Shown here in pieces: positions 36,055 through 44,042 of a DNA stretch of 49,905 nt. The stretch is from Eubacteriales bacterium (lineage in GTDB: Bacteria; Bacillota; Clostridia; Eubacteriales; Anaerofustaceae), in contig JAIKVR010000081.1 in NCBI GenBank assembly GCA_024685545.1, forward strand, positions 1 to 49,905. The letters run 5' to 3'. The translations under genes and the position numbers were made by a program. The notes below the pieces were generated by a model, which saw only the letters and a list, made by a program, of their open reading frames with translations, ran no database searches and was not told the DNA's origin. Each line of letters starts with the position of its first letter. Position 1 is the stretch's first letter.

Positions 36055-36754
36055 AGCGCTTAAGGAAAAGGTCTGTGAAGCCAACCTGATGCTTCCGGAG
36101 TACGGTCTGGTCACCTTCACATGGGGCAACGTGTCCGAGATGGACAAAGAGAGCGGGCTGGTCGTCATCAAGCCCAGCGGGGTGCCCTATGAGACCATGA
36201 AGCCATCGGACATGGTAGTGGTCGATCTTGACGGCAAAGTGGTGGAAGGAGATCTGAATCCCTCCAGCGATACGCCAACGCACGTGAAGATGTACAGCAT
36301 CCATCCCGATATGTGTGCCATAGTGCACACCCATTCCTCCTACGCCACTTCCTTTGCCCAGGCGGGACGCGCCATACCCGCATACGGCACCACGCATGCC
36401 GATTATTTTTACGGGGAGGTGCCGTGCACCAGAGCGCTGACAAAAGAAGAAACGGAAAGCGATTACGAAGCGAATACCGGGAAAGTCATCAACGAGACGC
36501 TCGAAGGCATGGATCTGACAGGAGTCAAGGCGATACTTGTAAGAAACCACGGGATTTTCACTTGGGGAGAGAATGCCGCAAAGGCGGCTGAGAACGCCAA
36601 GGTCCTGGAGGAGATAGCAAGGATGGCATTTCTCACGGAGATGCTGAACGGGGATGTCTCAAGCGCACCCCAATACCTGCTCGACAAGCATTATTTCAGA
36701 AAACACGGAAAAAACGCATATTACGGACAGATAAATAAGGAGAAGAAAAAATGA
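36047..36754 (+). CDS. araD: L-ribulose-5-phosphate 4-epimerase
   Basis: 235 residues from ATG 36047 (MLEALKEKVCEANLML), with AGGGACAGCG upstream and 8 nt inside araB. Class II aldolase fold: TFTWGNVSEMD (23-33), IKPSGVPY, SSDTPTH (Asp75), zinc ligands His94 and His96 in VHTHSSYAT, and the third histidine in RNHGIFTWG. It converts L-ribulose-5-phosphate to D-xylulose-5-phosphate, feeding the pentose phosphate pathway. It overlaps araA by 4 nt (ATGA). Confidence 0.95.
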   Translation: MLEALKEKVCEANLMLPEYGLVTFTWGNVSEMDKESGLVVIKPSGVPYETMKPSDMVVVDLDGKVVEGDLNPSSDTPTHVKMYSIHPDMCAIVHTHSSYATSFAQAGRAIPAYGTTHADYFYGEVPCTRALTKEETESDYEANTGKVINETLEGMDLTGVKAILVRNHGIFTWGENAAKAAENAKVLEEIARMAFLTEMLNGDVSSAPQYLLDKHYFRKHGKNAYYGQINKEKKK

Positions 36755-38214
36755 AGAAGCTCTATTTCATTACAGGAAGCCAGGATCTGTACGGCGAAGA
36801 GACATTGAAACAGGTTGCTGCGGACAGCAGGGAAATGGCCGGATTCCTGGACGGCAAGCTCGGTGACACGGTTGGCGTCGAATGGATGCCGACCGTACGT
36901 GATGCTTCAGAGGCGCTGGAGCTCTGCCTGAAGGCCAACACGGATACTGACTGCGTCGGGGTGATAACCTGGATGCATACCTTCTCGCCCGCCAAGATGT
37001 GGATCAGGGGGCTGGAGGCTCTCGATAAGCCTTTGCTCCACCTGCACACTCAGAAAAACGAAAAGCTCCCCTATGACGAGATCGACATGGATTTCATGAA
37101 TCTCAACCAGTCCGCCCACGGAGACAGGGAGTACGGTTTCATCGTCACACGCCTCGGTATCCCGAGGGAAGTGGTAGCCGGTTACTATGAGCACGATGAC
37201 GTCATCGAAAAGATCCGTAATTTCGCCAGGGTCTGCATCGCCATAGATTTCGGGAAGAACCTGAGGGTCGCAATGTTCGGCTCCAACATGAGGGATGTTG
37301 CCGTTACCGACGGCGACAGAGTGGAAAGCCAGATCAGATACGGCTGGAACGTTAACTACTACGGCATCGGCGACATAGTCGACCTGATCGATGAGGTCAC
37401 TGACAGCGAAGTCGATGACATGATGAAGGAATACGCCGTAAAGTACGAGATGGACACGGATGACGTGGATACCGTACGCGAACAGGCCAAGTATGAGGCA
37501 GCTCTCAGGAAATTCTTCAAGGCGGAAAGGATCAACGCATTCACCGATAACTTCCAGGATCTGCACGGCGTAAAGCAGCTTGCCGGACTGGCCGTACAGG
37601 ATCTTATGGCAGACGGTGTCGGTTTCGGAGCCGAAGGCGATTATAAGACCAGTGCGCTCATGGCCGTGCTCTGCAAGTTAGCCGAAGGAAAGCAGGGCGG
37701 CACAGCATTCATGGAGGATTACACATATGATCTGACCAAGGATGAGGAACTTGAGCTCGCTTCTCATATGCTGGAAGTTTCCCCTGTCTTTGCAGCAGGA
37801 AAGCCTAAGATCCAGGTCCATCCTCTGGGGATCGGCGGCAAGGCTGACCCCGCAAGACTGGTATTCGACGGTGTGGAAGGCGATGCGGTAGCCGTTTCCA
37901 TGATCGATATGGGCGACCGCTTCAGACTCGTCTGCGCAAAGATCAGGATGGTAAAGCAGCCTAAGCCCATGCCGAAACTGCCCGTGGCAAGACTGATGTG
38001 GAAGATCCTCCCCGATTTTGCGACGGGAGCTGCTGCCTGGATATATGCCGGCGGAGCACATCATGTTGTCGTTTCGACCGCTCTGACAGTTGACGATATC
38101 AGGCTCTTTGCGAAGCTGACCAAAACAGAGCTGGTAGTCATCGACGAAAACACCAAGCTCAACGAGCTGGAAAGAGAGCTTGCCATCAACGATCTGCTGG
38201 CAAAGTTCAAATAA
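36751..38214 (+). CDS. araA: L-arabinose isomerase
   Basis: 487 residues. Begins KLYFITGSQDLYGEETL, the AraA signature; further LLHLHTQ, FMNLNQSAHGDREYGFI, and the metal-site residues in GFGAEGDYKTSALM (Glu), GTAFMEDYTYDL (Glu), VHPLGIGGKADPARLVF (His) and AGGAHHVVVS (His). It isomerises L-arabinose to L-ribulose with Mn. Last gene of araB-araD-araA; a strong stem follows. No arabinose transporter or AraR regulator is in the window. Confidence 0.96.
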   Translation: MKKLYFITGSQDLYGEETLKQVAADSREMAGFLDGKLGDTVGVEWMPTVRDASEALELCLKANTDTDCVGVITWMHTFSPAKMWIRGLEALDKPLLHLHTQKNEKLPYDEIDMDFMNLNQSAHGDREYGFIVTRLGIPREVVAGYYEHDDVIEKIRNFARVCIAIDFGKNLRVAMFGSNMRDVAVTDGDRVESQIRYGWNVNYYGIGDIVDLIDEVTDSEVDDMMKEYAVKYEMDTDDVDTVREQAKYEAALRKFFKAERINAFTDNFQDLHGVKQLAGLAVQDLMADGVGFGAEGDYKTSALMAVLCKLAEGKQGGTAFMEDYTYDLTKDEELELASHMLEVSPVFAAGKPKIQVHPLGIGGKADPARLVFDGVEGDAVAVSMIDMGDRFRLVCAKIRMVKQPKPMPKLPVARLMWKILPDFATGAAAWIYAGGAHHVVVSTALTVDDIRLFAKLTKTELVVIDENTKLNELERELAINDLLAKFK

Positions 38215-38252
38215 GAAACATTGTTCGGTTATTAGAAAATGCTCCAATTAAG

Positions 38253-38285
38253 ACATACCGGTCTGTGATAAACAGACCGGTATGT
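38253..38285. terminator. perfect 14-bp hairpin between convergent araA and NEAT-like genes
   Basis: ACATACCGGTCTGT (38253-38266) and ACAGACCGGTATGT (38272-38285) form a perfect 14-bp stem with a 5-nt loop. No T-run follows on either strand. Its position between convergent genes suggests a bidirectional terminator or transcript-end stabiliser. Confidence 0.7.
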
Positions 38286-38353
38286 GCATTGTCCCGGCAG
38301 ATCGGGCTGAGATCACGATCTGCTTTGAAACAATAATGCCGTTCGATCGGCAT

Positions 38354-39436
38354 CTATGCTTTCCTTTTCTTTTTGATCCAGTAATCCAGCAGTCCGCCTC
38401 CTGCGATAATGATACAGGCTGTGATCAGCACCATCTTGGCGGATTCCTGAGGTATCTGACTCTTGTCACCCACACTCTCGGCATAGAAAGTAAGCGTATA
38501 CTGTATCTCTACCGGTTCTCCCATTGCCGTAGTATCGGCAATGACGGACATGGGTTCGTCTATTGCGGTGATGGGGATCTCGAAGGAGGACGGTCCGCCG
38601 CCCTCTGTCAGGTTGTAAAAGTATCCTCCGTCAATGATCATATAATCATAGTAGACACTGCTCCACAGAAGTGTCGCATACGCCTTTCCGTCACGGATGG
38701 TAAGGAGCGTAGGCGAACTGATACTGGCTCTTCCGCTGCCTCCGGTCATATTGACTTCGATGGAATACTCTCCGTCATCCAGATCCATAGTCACCGGTAC
38801 CAGAGCTTCCGCCGCAAGCTGCCGCTGTTCCCTGAGTTCTTCACTTCCTACGGCTTTATACTCTTTAAGGACCTTTTCTATGAGCTCATAGTCGGGAAGG
38901 TCGAAAGCCAAAGCTTCTTTAGGCAATGAAGCTGCATCAAAGACCAATATGCGGCTGTACCACATCTTTCTTCTTTTGCTGTAAGCAGCGCACTCCAGTT
39001 CTGCGTTGAGCGCGGGCACAGGGAAAGTAAAGGTCGTCTGATGATTTTCTTCCTCAAACCCTATCCACTCGGCTTCGTCAGCCTCGCTCGCTTCTTTCCT
39101 CGTGCCGGGATATACATAGAGATAGCTCATGCTGGGAATGGTGAATCTGGCGGTCATCTCATCTCCGTTTACTGTCAGGATAGCTTTTGCTATGCGGAAA
39201 TAAGGAGATGATGAGTGGACTTTGATCTCATATGTCCCGTCCGCTATATCCCGCCCGTAGATAGGCACCATACCGTAATAGCCCGCGCTTTTAGTCGAGA
39301 TCTCTCTCTGAGCCTCCGTTACGCGCTGCACGTAACTGTCTTCTTCTGTGTCATCTGCAACTGCGCGAGACGGGAAAACGGCGGCGAGAGCAAAGAAAAC
39401 AATCAGAATATATAACACATATCGCTTAAGTTTCAT
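38354..39436 (-). CDS. membrane-anchored protein with two NEAT-like domains
   Basis: 360 residues from ATG 39436 (MKLKRYVLYILIVFFALAAV, signal peptide 1-27), GGAGG upstream. Two repeats follow: domain 1 (about 55-170) with DGTYEIKVHSSSPYFRIAKAIL and a late CAAYSKRRKMWYSRILVF strand, and domain 2 (about 215-325) with DGEYSIEVNMTGG, GRASISSPT, WSSVYYDYMIIDG and FEIPITAIDEPMSVIADTTAM. The order of conserved blocks resembles NEAT haem-binding and related surface domains. A C-terminal helix (332-353) and KKKRKA tail anchor it. It overlaps cbiK by 4 nt (ATGA). Inferred: extracellular capture or relay of a tetrapyrrole or metal. The NEAT assignment is by pattern, not by search. Confidence 0.7.
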   Translation of the reverse strand: MKLKRYVLYILIVFFALAAVFPSRAVADDTEEDSYVQRVTEAQREISTKSAGYYGMVPIYGRDIADGTYEIKVHSSSPYFRIAKAILTVNGDEMTARFTIPSMSYLYVYPGTRKEASEADEAEWIGFEEENHQTTFTFPVPALNAELECAAYSKRRKMWYSRILVFDAASLPKEALAFDLPDYELIEKVLKEYKAVGSEELREQRQLAAEALVPVTMDLDDGEYSIEVNMTGGSGRASISSPTLLTIRDGKAYATLLWSSVYYDYMIIDGGYFYNLTEGGGPSSFEIPITAIDEPMSVIADTTAMGEPVEIQYTLTFYAESVGDKSQIPQESAKMVLITACIIIAGGGLLDYWIKKKRKA

Positions 39437-40236
39437 TTCGATACATCCTCCGTTATGGCCCGGGCGCATTCTGCATGCCGGATATACATTTCCCTCACCG
39501 CTTCAACTTTCCCGAGTCCGGTCATGTGACATTCCACCTCGGTACCTTCTCTCAGGATCTGATTTTTCCAGGAATCCTCTCCGTCTCCTGCCATGTCTTT
39601 TATGACGTGTCCGCCTACTGATACCAGCAGAGGGACCAGATGGACCCGTTTCGGCTTTTCCCGTCTGATGCGGGCAAGGACCGGTTCAATTCCCGGATCG
39701 AATTCTACCGTACCTATACACACCTGTTTATATCCGTCCAGAATGAATTGCTTTTGCATAAGCTCATATACAGGCAAAGACATATTTGCGCTTCCGTGCC
39801 CCATGAGAGCGAGGAGTTCTCCTTCCTGGATCGTGTATTCTTTCTCCAGGATACCGGTCAGTCTCGCCACATCTTTCTCATCATTCAGCAGCGGGGCTCC
39901 CACGGAAAGCCTGGTGAACCTTCCCGCATAAGAGCGCACAGTCTCCTCCGTACGCCGGTATTCTTCCCCGTAAAGCATGTGAGTAGGCTGGACGACCACT
40001 TCCTTCACACCCTCTGAAGCCATGCATTCCAGCGCACCTTCCACAGAAAAGATATGCTCGCCCTCTTTTTCAAGCCTTTTCCTCAGCACGCTGCTTGTCC
40101 ATGCGCGGTAAAAGGAATGATCCGGAAAGGCGCTGCGCAGTGATGTTTCCACAGCGGTAATATCGGACTGCGGACCGGAATATGCAGTACCAAAACTGAC
40201 GGCCAGCAGAGCTTTTGTCCCGTTTTTGATTTCCAT
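39433..40236 (-). CDS. cbiK: sirohydrochlorin cobaltochelatase-type chelatase (CbiK)
   Basis: 267 residues from ATG 40236 with GAGGTGA upstream; the open frame further out has no ribosome site. KALLAVSFGTAYSGP (8-22) opens the fold. The metal ligands known from Salmonella CbiK (His, Glu, His) are matched by His147 (LMGHGSA), Glu178 (GTVEFDPG) and His210 (SVGGHVIKDMAGD). It inserts cobalt into sirohydrochlorin at the start of the anaerobic corrin pathway; ferro- or nickel chelation, or the reverse reaction, cannot be excluded. It sits between an ABC-2 permease (10-nt gap) and the NEAT-like gene (4-nt overlap). Confidence 0.9.
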   Translation of the reverse strand: MEIKNGTKALLAVSFGTAYSGPQSDITAVETSLRSAFPDHSFYRAWTSSVLRKRLEKEGEHIFSVEGALECMASEGVKEVVVQPTHMLYGEEYRRTEETVRSYAGRFTRLSVGAPLLNDEKDVARLTGILEKEYTIQEGELLALMGHGSANMSLPVYELMQKQFILDGYKQVCIGTVEFDPGIEPVLARIRREKPKRVHLVPLLVSVGGHVIKDMAGDGEDSWKNQILREGTEVECHMTGLGKVEAVREMYIRHAECARAITEDVSK

Positions 40237-40246
40237 CGCGCTCACC

Positions 40247-40978
40247 TCAGAGATTCTTCTTCTTATAGATGAAGATAACCGATATGCTTCCGAACACGAC
40301 GAGATAGGCTCCGAGTACCAGAAAACCGAAGATGCCCGGCGCTTCTTCATTTGCGATGGCTCTTATCATAGCGCTTGTCTGAGACAGCGGCAGCAGAGAT
40401 ATAAGCTGTCTGAAGCCCGCAGGTATCTGATCGGTCGAAAAGAAAGTATTGCACAGGAATGACATCGGAGTGATGATGAACGACGTGAAGCGCGGAGCGT
40501 CAGAATAGCTCTTTGCAAGGAATGACAGGACCAGCGCGATGGTGGAGAATACTGTCCCGTTGAGGAACATGATAAATAGGGACAGCCCGTTGAATATAAG
40601 ATCCGTGCGGATGGGCCAAGTCAGAAATAATATGATGCAGCCGGCATACAGTCCCCTGAGGCTTCCTCCTATGATCTGTCCCAGGATGAACTGCCACAAA
40701 GGAGTCGGCGACACCATGACCTGATCCAGAGCCTTTTCATAAAGACGCTGGACGCTCATATTCTGGCAGATAGCGCTGAAACTTCCCGTCATGGTGGCCA
40801 TGGCAACTATCCCCGGAATCAGAAAATGAAGATAAGGCTCTCCGTGTGAAGTCGTTTGTATTCCCATACCGAATATAACGAGATACATAAGGGGCGATAT
40901 CATGGCCGAGACAGTGATCTTGTAGAAATCACGGCGAAACTCTACCCATTTTTCCCATAACACAGTTATTATTCCCAT
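40247..40978 (-). CDS. ABC-2-type transporter permease
   Basis: 243 residues from ATG 40978, six hydrophobic segments, with the ABC-2 pattern of an N-terminal amphipathic helix (VLWEKWVEFRRDFYKI), a VQRLYEKALDQVMVSPTPLWQFILGQIIGG segment and a final VVFGSISVIFIYKKK helix. Such permeases (NodJ/DrrB type) export hydrophobic compounds, polysaccharides or drugs. It forms a two-component exporter with the ATPase encoded just upstream. Direction export is inferred from family. In this operon a tetrapyrrole or a metal complex would be the natural candidate substrate. Confidence 0.88.
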   Translation of the reverse strand: MGIITVLWEKWVEFRRDFYKITVSAMISPLMYLVIFGMGIQTTSHGEPYLHFLIPGIVAMATMTGSFSAICQNMSVQRLYEKALDQVMVSPTPLWQFILGQIIGGSLRGLYAGCIILFLTWPIRTDLIFNGLSLFIMFLNGTVFSTIALVLSFLAKSYSDAPRFTSFIITPMSFLCNTFFSTDQIPAGFRQLISLLPLSQTSAMIRAIANEEAPGIFGFLVLGAYLVVFGSISVIFIYKKKNL

Positions 40979-40989
40979 GATACTACCAC

Positions 40990-41826
40990 CTAGCTTATTT
41001 TGCGTCCGGCGCACTCCACGAATACGTCTTCGAGCGTGGTCGCGCGAAAAGAAGCCATTGCGCCTGCCTGAGAAAGATACGAGATAGCCTCGTCCCTGTC
41101 ACTGAAGAATCGACTCTTAAGACCGTCTTCAGTCGTCTCATCAACCGCATATGCGCCAAGTTCATCTATCAGATTCAACGGCGTATCCAGCTTCTGCAGA
41201 GATCCCCGATTTATCAGCGCGACCCTGTCACAGAGAGCCTGAGCCTCTTCTATATAATGAGTCGTCAGGATGATGGTCATATCTCTCCCGTTCACCTGTC
41301 TGAGAAGATTCCACATCTGACGGCGGGACAGGGCGTCCATACCCGCAGTCGGTTCATCCAGAAGCAGTATCTCGGGTTCGATAAGAAGAGCGCGGCAGAT
41401 CATCACCTTGCGCTTCATCCCTCCCGAAAGATGACGTACCGTGCGGCGGTGGTATTCCTTAAGTCCCACGAATTCCAGCAGCTCGTCGCTTTTCTCGGCT
41501 ATCGTTTTTTGGGGAAGATGATACAGCCGTCCCTGATATTCCATCACCTCATCGATAGTCATGTCCTGGCGCATGGAGTACTCCTGGGTTATGACGCTGA
41601 GCTTTCTCTTCTGGCTCGACGCCTTGCGGTCCAGCAGCTGTCCGTCGATACGTATCTCTCCCTCTGATGGAAGCAATACCGTAGACATCATGCTGATGGT
41701 CGTGGTCTTCCCTGCCCCGTTGGGTCCGAGCAGACCGAAGAATTCTCCGGTATTGATCGTGAGACTCAAGTGATCGACTGCCGTAAAATCCCCGAACCGT
41801 TTTGTCAGGTTTTTGATCTCAATCAT
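40990..41826 (-). CDS. ABC-2-type transporter ATP-binding protein
   Basis: 278 residues. Walker A GPNGAGKTT (about 34-42), signature LSGGMKRKVMICRALL, Walker B EILLLDEPTAGMD, H-loop TTHYIEEAQAL. It belongs to the NodI/DrrA-like ATPases that pair with ABC-2 permeases. The C-terminal 60 residues (after LINRGSLQKLDTPLNLIDELG) are a typical regulatory tail ending in TTLEDVFVECAGRKIS. It overlaps cbiL by 8 nt and lies 11 nt before the permease gene. Confidence 0.92.
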   Translation of the reverse strand: MIEIKNLTKRFGDFTAVDHLSLTINTGEFFGLLGPNGAGKTTTISMMSTVLLPSEGEIRIDGQLLDRKASSQKRKLSVITQEYSMRQDMTIDEVMEYQGRLYHLPQKTIAEKSDELLEFVGLKEYHRRTVRHLSGGMKRKVMICRALLIEPEILLLDEPTAGMDALSRRQMWNLLRQVNGRDMTIILTTHYIEEAQALCDRVALINRGSLQKLDTPLNLIDELGAYAVDETTEDGLKSRFFSDRDEAISYLSQAGAMASFRATTLEDVFVECAGRKIS

Positions 41827-42508
41827 TGTGCTCTTTGGCTATTATCAATGAGAAATAGCCGGCGTCGTCAGGGATCTCATCCACACTGCGATAGACCTTC
41901 TCATTTTCCATGCTGCAGTTCTCGACAGCGGAGACATCCCTTCCGCTGCGCTTCAGCATTTCCTTAACTTCCTGCATATGACTGGCGGACTTCATCAGCA
42001 CATATGTTCCGGGCTGGTCCAGTGCGTCATTGGTCTTATGAACTGCAGGGATCACATGTATAGGTTCATCCCACTCTGCCAGCGGAAGGTTCAGCCTGGC
42101 GGCTGCGGCACAGAAGGAGGTGATGCCGGGCACCAGTTCCACCGTGTAGCCGTCTTTCTCCAATATGTGCTGAAGGTAACTGAAAGTGCAGTAAATGGTA
42201 GGATCGCCCAGTGTGATGTAGACGACATTCTGTCCTTTCTCAAGATAGCTTTCCAACAGTTTGGCGCCTTTCTGATGTTCAACATCGATCAGATCCCGAT
42301 TTTTGACCATGGGCATATAGACCGGCACCAGCTCTTTACCCTGGATCTCAGGCACCACGGCAGCGGCGATCTGATAGGCAACTGCTTCTTTTGCAGTCTT
42401 GCCAGCAACTGCAATCACATTGTTTTCCCTGATCAAACGGATAGCTTTCTGAGTCATAAATTCCGGATCTCCTGGACCGACTCCAACACCGTAAGCGATT
42501 CCCTTCAT
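41819..42508 (-). CDS. cbiL: cobalt-factor II / precorrin-2 C20-methyltransferase (CbiL)
   Basis: 229 residues from ATG 42508 with AGGAGGATTGTC upstream. SAM-dependent corrin methyltransferase of the tetrapyrrole class III fold: YGVGVGPGDPEFMTQKAIRLI (6-26), the VVYITLGDPTIYCTFSYL block (about 94-111) and VELVPGITSFCAAAARLNLPL. CbiL methylates C20 of cobalt-sirohydrochlorin, the step right after CbiK. It leads the operon, behind a leader of about 270 nt with an attenuator. No other corrin-ring genes are in the window, so it may work on a non-standard substrate or its pathway partners lie elsewhere. Confidence 0.9.
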   Translation of the reverse strand: MKGIAYGVGVGPGDPEFMTQKAIRLIRENNVIAVAGKTAKEAVAYQIAAAVVPEIQGKELVPVYMPMVKNRDLIDVEHQKGAKLLESYLEKGQNVVYITLGDPTIYCTFSYLQHILEKDGYTVELVPGITSFCAAAARLNLPLAEWDEPIHVIPAVHKTNDALDQPGTYVLMKSASHMQEVKEMLKRSGRDVSAVENCSMENEKVYRSVDEIPDDAGYFSLIIAKEHND

Positions 42509-42522
42509 GACAATCCTCCTTA

Positions 42523-42562
42523 TAAAAACCGTGCTGACAGCAAACAGTACTGTCGTCACGGT
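42523..42562 (-). terminator. attenuator hairpin in the cbiL leader
   Basis: Minus strand: ACCGTG-AC-GACAG pairs with CTGTC-AG-CACGGT followed by TTTTTAT, just before the cbiL ribosome site. ACTGTC (42584-42579) can instead pair with GACAGT (42554-42549) in the 5' arm, giving a competing antiterminator fold. Confidence 0.65.
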
Positions 42563-42621
42563 TGTATACTTATCAAAAGACAGTTTACCGGGAATAATGA
42601 TTCAGCACATTATCTCCCGTA

Positions 42622-42702
42622 TCATATCTTTATGATTCTTTCCCAATTTCCGGCTCCTGCCCTGATCAGCCTACAAGTATCTGCAACAGCGGCGTCTGTC
42701 AT
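42622..42702 (-). CDS. possible 26-codon leader peptide upstream of cbiL
   Basis: ATG at 42702 to TGA at 42622, 26 residues beginning MTDAAVADTCRLIRAG and ending NWERIIKI. AGAGGGAGA lies about ten bases upstream. It is in the leader between the promoter and the attenuator, so it could be a regulatory uORF; coincidence is also possible at this length. I do not recognise the peptide. Confidence 0.35.
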   Translation of the reverse strand: MTDAAVADTCRLIRAGAGNWERIIKI

Positions 42703-42784
42703 CTGTATATGTCTCCCTCTTCTTCCGATTTAGCTAGGCGCCATATCAGCTGCTGCGGATCAAAAAAAAGCGATTTGCACCCAT

Positions 42785-42813
42785 AACATACAATATTGCA
42801 TGGTCCATGTCAA
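42785..42813 (-). promoter_or_regulatory. promoter of the cbiL-cbiK operon
   Basis: Minus strand: TTGACA (42813-42808), exactly 17 bp, then TATGTT (42790-42785). Initiation would fall near 42778, giving a leader of about 270 nt before the cbiL ATG. Confidence 0.7.
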
Positions 42814-43408
42814 GAACGGCAGAACGAAAAGAGAATGCGGCCGGTACTTCTCATACAGCACGGGAAAAATGTTTTGAGTTCATCAAGACTCTTTATCCTT
42901 CTGAAACAGGAGCTTCGTTCATCCCATTATCTATCCCGCTATTTACGGATAGATCTTCCAGTCGCCCATCGATTCCTCAGGGGAAAACCGTTTTTCAGTT
43001 TATATTGGTGTCTTTGGCACTCGCTTTACTGTAAATCTTATAGAGCTTTTGGATCTCGGTTCCTAAGATCACAGCATCTTTTCAGAGATTGAGATTTTTG
43101 CGGTCACTTCATTTCTCAGGCATGAAATTAGATCTGCACTGAGAAAGTCCGTCGTTTCAAACAAAGACAAAGGAGCACGGGCTGCAGATGGAAACGGAGA
43201 ACAGCAAATGACAAACGGGAAGAATACTGCTATAATGGCTCCAGTCTATTCTTTTCAGACACATGCTCTAAAAAGGTAAAAATGCATTGTTTACGGTAAA
43301 CTGAAAGTGCACAGCACCATGATGCAGTATGTTTCGGGAAGTTGAAAGACCCGGCAGTTTGCCGCACCAAGACATGACAGAATAATATCTGCTGTACGGG
43401 GGAATGAT
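42814..43408. other. intergenic region without a convincing gene
   Basis: About 600 nt. Open frames of 98 and 75 codons starting near 42800 lack ribosome sites, overlap the cbiL promoter and match nothing I know. Structure seen: TTTCTCAG/CTGAGAAA inverted repeat (43112-43119 and 43139-43146), and the palindrome GTTTAC-G-GTAAAC (43289-43301). A rightward promoter candidate lies at 43209-43236. Confidence 0.4.
43209..43236 (+). promoter_or_regulatory. putative promoter upstream of aroQ
   Basis: TGACAA (43209-43214), 16-bp spacer, TATAAT (43231-43236). It would give a leader of about 165 nt for the chorismate mutase gene, containing the GTTTAC-G-GTAAAC palindrome. Confidence 0.4.
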
Positions 43409-43675
43409 ATGGATCTTGATGAAGTACGCTCAAAGATCGATGAAACAGATGTAAAGATAAGAGAATTGCTGGCTTTGCGGATGGAGCTCTCAGCCGCCGC
43501 AGCAGCAGCCAAGGCCAGCTCGGGCAAGGCTACCCTGGATTCTTCCAGAGAAGAAGCCATACTGAACAAAACGAGGGAGTCCTCTCCGCCAGATACCGCA
43601 GAATATTTAGTCAATATCTACAAAGAGATCCTCAAGCAGTCAAGAGCCTATCAGGAAGCCCTCAGGACCCGCTGA
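43409..43675 (+). CDS. aroQ: chorismate mutase, monofunctional AroQ type
   Basis: 88 residues, all alpha-helical. All eight active-site positions of the E. coli AroQ domain can be matched: Arg7, Arg24, Lys35, Asp44, Arg47, Glu48, Ser78 and Gln82, in the sequence order DEVRSKIDETD ... LALRMEL ... LDSSREEAIL ... QSRAYQ. It converts chorismate to prephenate for phenylalanine and tyrosine. The gene stands alone with GGGGGAATGAT as ribosome site; it is not fused to a dehydratase or DAHP synthase. An Ala-rich run (29-35) in helix 1 is unusual but harmless to the motif. Confidence 0.9.
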   Translation: MDLDEVRSKIDETDVKIRELLALRMELSAAAAAAKASSGKATLDSSREEAILNKTRESSPPDTAEYLVNIYKEILKQSRAYQEALRTR

Positions 43676-43965
43676 TCAGATACCCAGAACCGTCTTTTTC
43701 CCACGCATGTCATGTATGCTGTGCATGTGACTCTCTGCAGTTTGCAGTCCAGGTCCCGTGTATCTTTAGCATAAGGTCTTCAGGCTCGGATTTTTTGCGT
43801 GATCATCGGATAGCTGTATGCTACGTATCTCGGGAATTATGTCCCGACCATTGACCGGCCAAAACGATTGCGGGTCAGAGGTATTAAACGGGAATACTTT
43901 GTAGCAACAAAAAGTCAAAATATACTTCCATTTAGGGAGAATTTCAGATATAATACCTTTCGCGT
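43676..43965. other. intergenic region, aroQ to tRNA-Pro
   Basis: No gene seen. A small stem CGGGA-attatg-TCCCG lies near 43830-43846. An 80-codon leftward frame (44008 to 43766) overlaps the tRNA and has no ribosome site. The tRNA promoter lies at the right end. Confidence 0.4.
43926..43954 (+). promoter_or_regulatory. tRNA-Pro promoter
   Basis: TATAAT at 43949-43954, 12 bp before the tRNA 5' end, with TTCCAT (17-bp spacer) as a poor -35. Confidence 0.5.
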
Positions 43966-44042
43966 CGGGGTGTGGCTCAGTTTGGTAGAGCGCTTGATTC
44001 GGGTTCAAGAGGCCGGAAGTTCAAATCTTCTCACTCCGACCA
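43966..44042 (+). tRNA. tRNA-Pro (anticodon CGG)
   Basis: 77 nt with CCA encoded. Acceptor CGGGGTG pairs with CACTCCG (one G-T); D arm GCTC/GAGC; anticodon stem CTTGA/TCAAG with loop TTCGGGT, so the anticodon is CGG (codon CCG) and G37 is present as usual for proline; T arm GGAAG-TTCAAAT-CTTCT. The discriminator is A. Confidence 0.93.

Noticed and set aside
42563..42780. Cobalamin riboswitch in the cbiL leader
   Set aside because: The conserved B12-box sequence seen at 2663-2700 is absent; only partial resemblances such as GGGCAGGAGCCGG were found.
42796..43092. Overlapping rightward open frames of 98 and 75 codons
   Set aside because: No ribosome site, they overlap the near-consensus cbiL promoter on the other strand, and no recognisable motif.
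43766..44008. 80-codon leftward frame
   Set aside because: It overlaps the tRNA-Pro gene and has no ribosome site.
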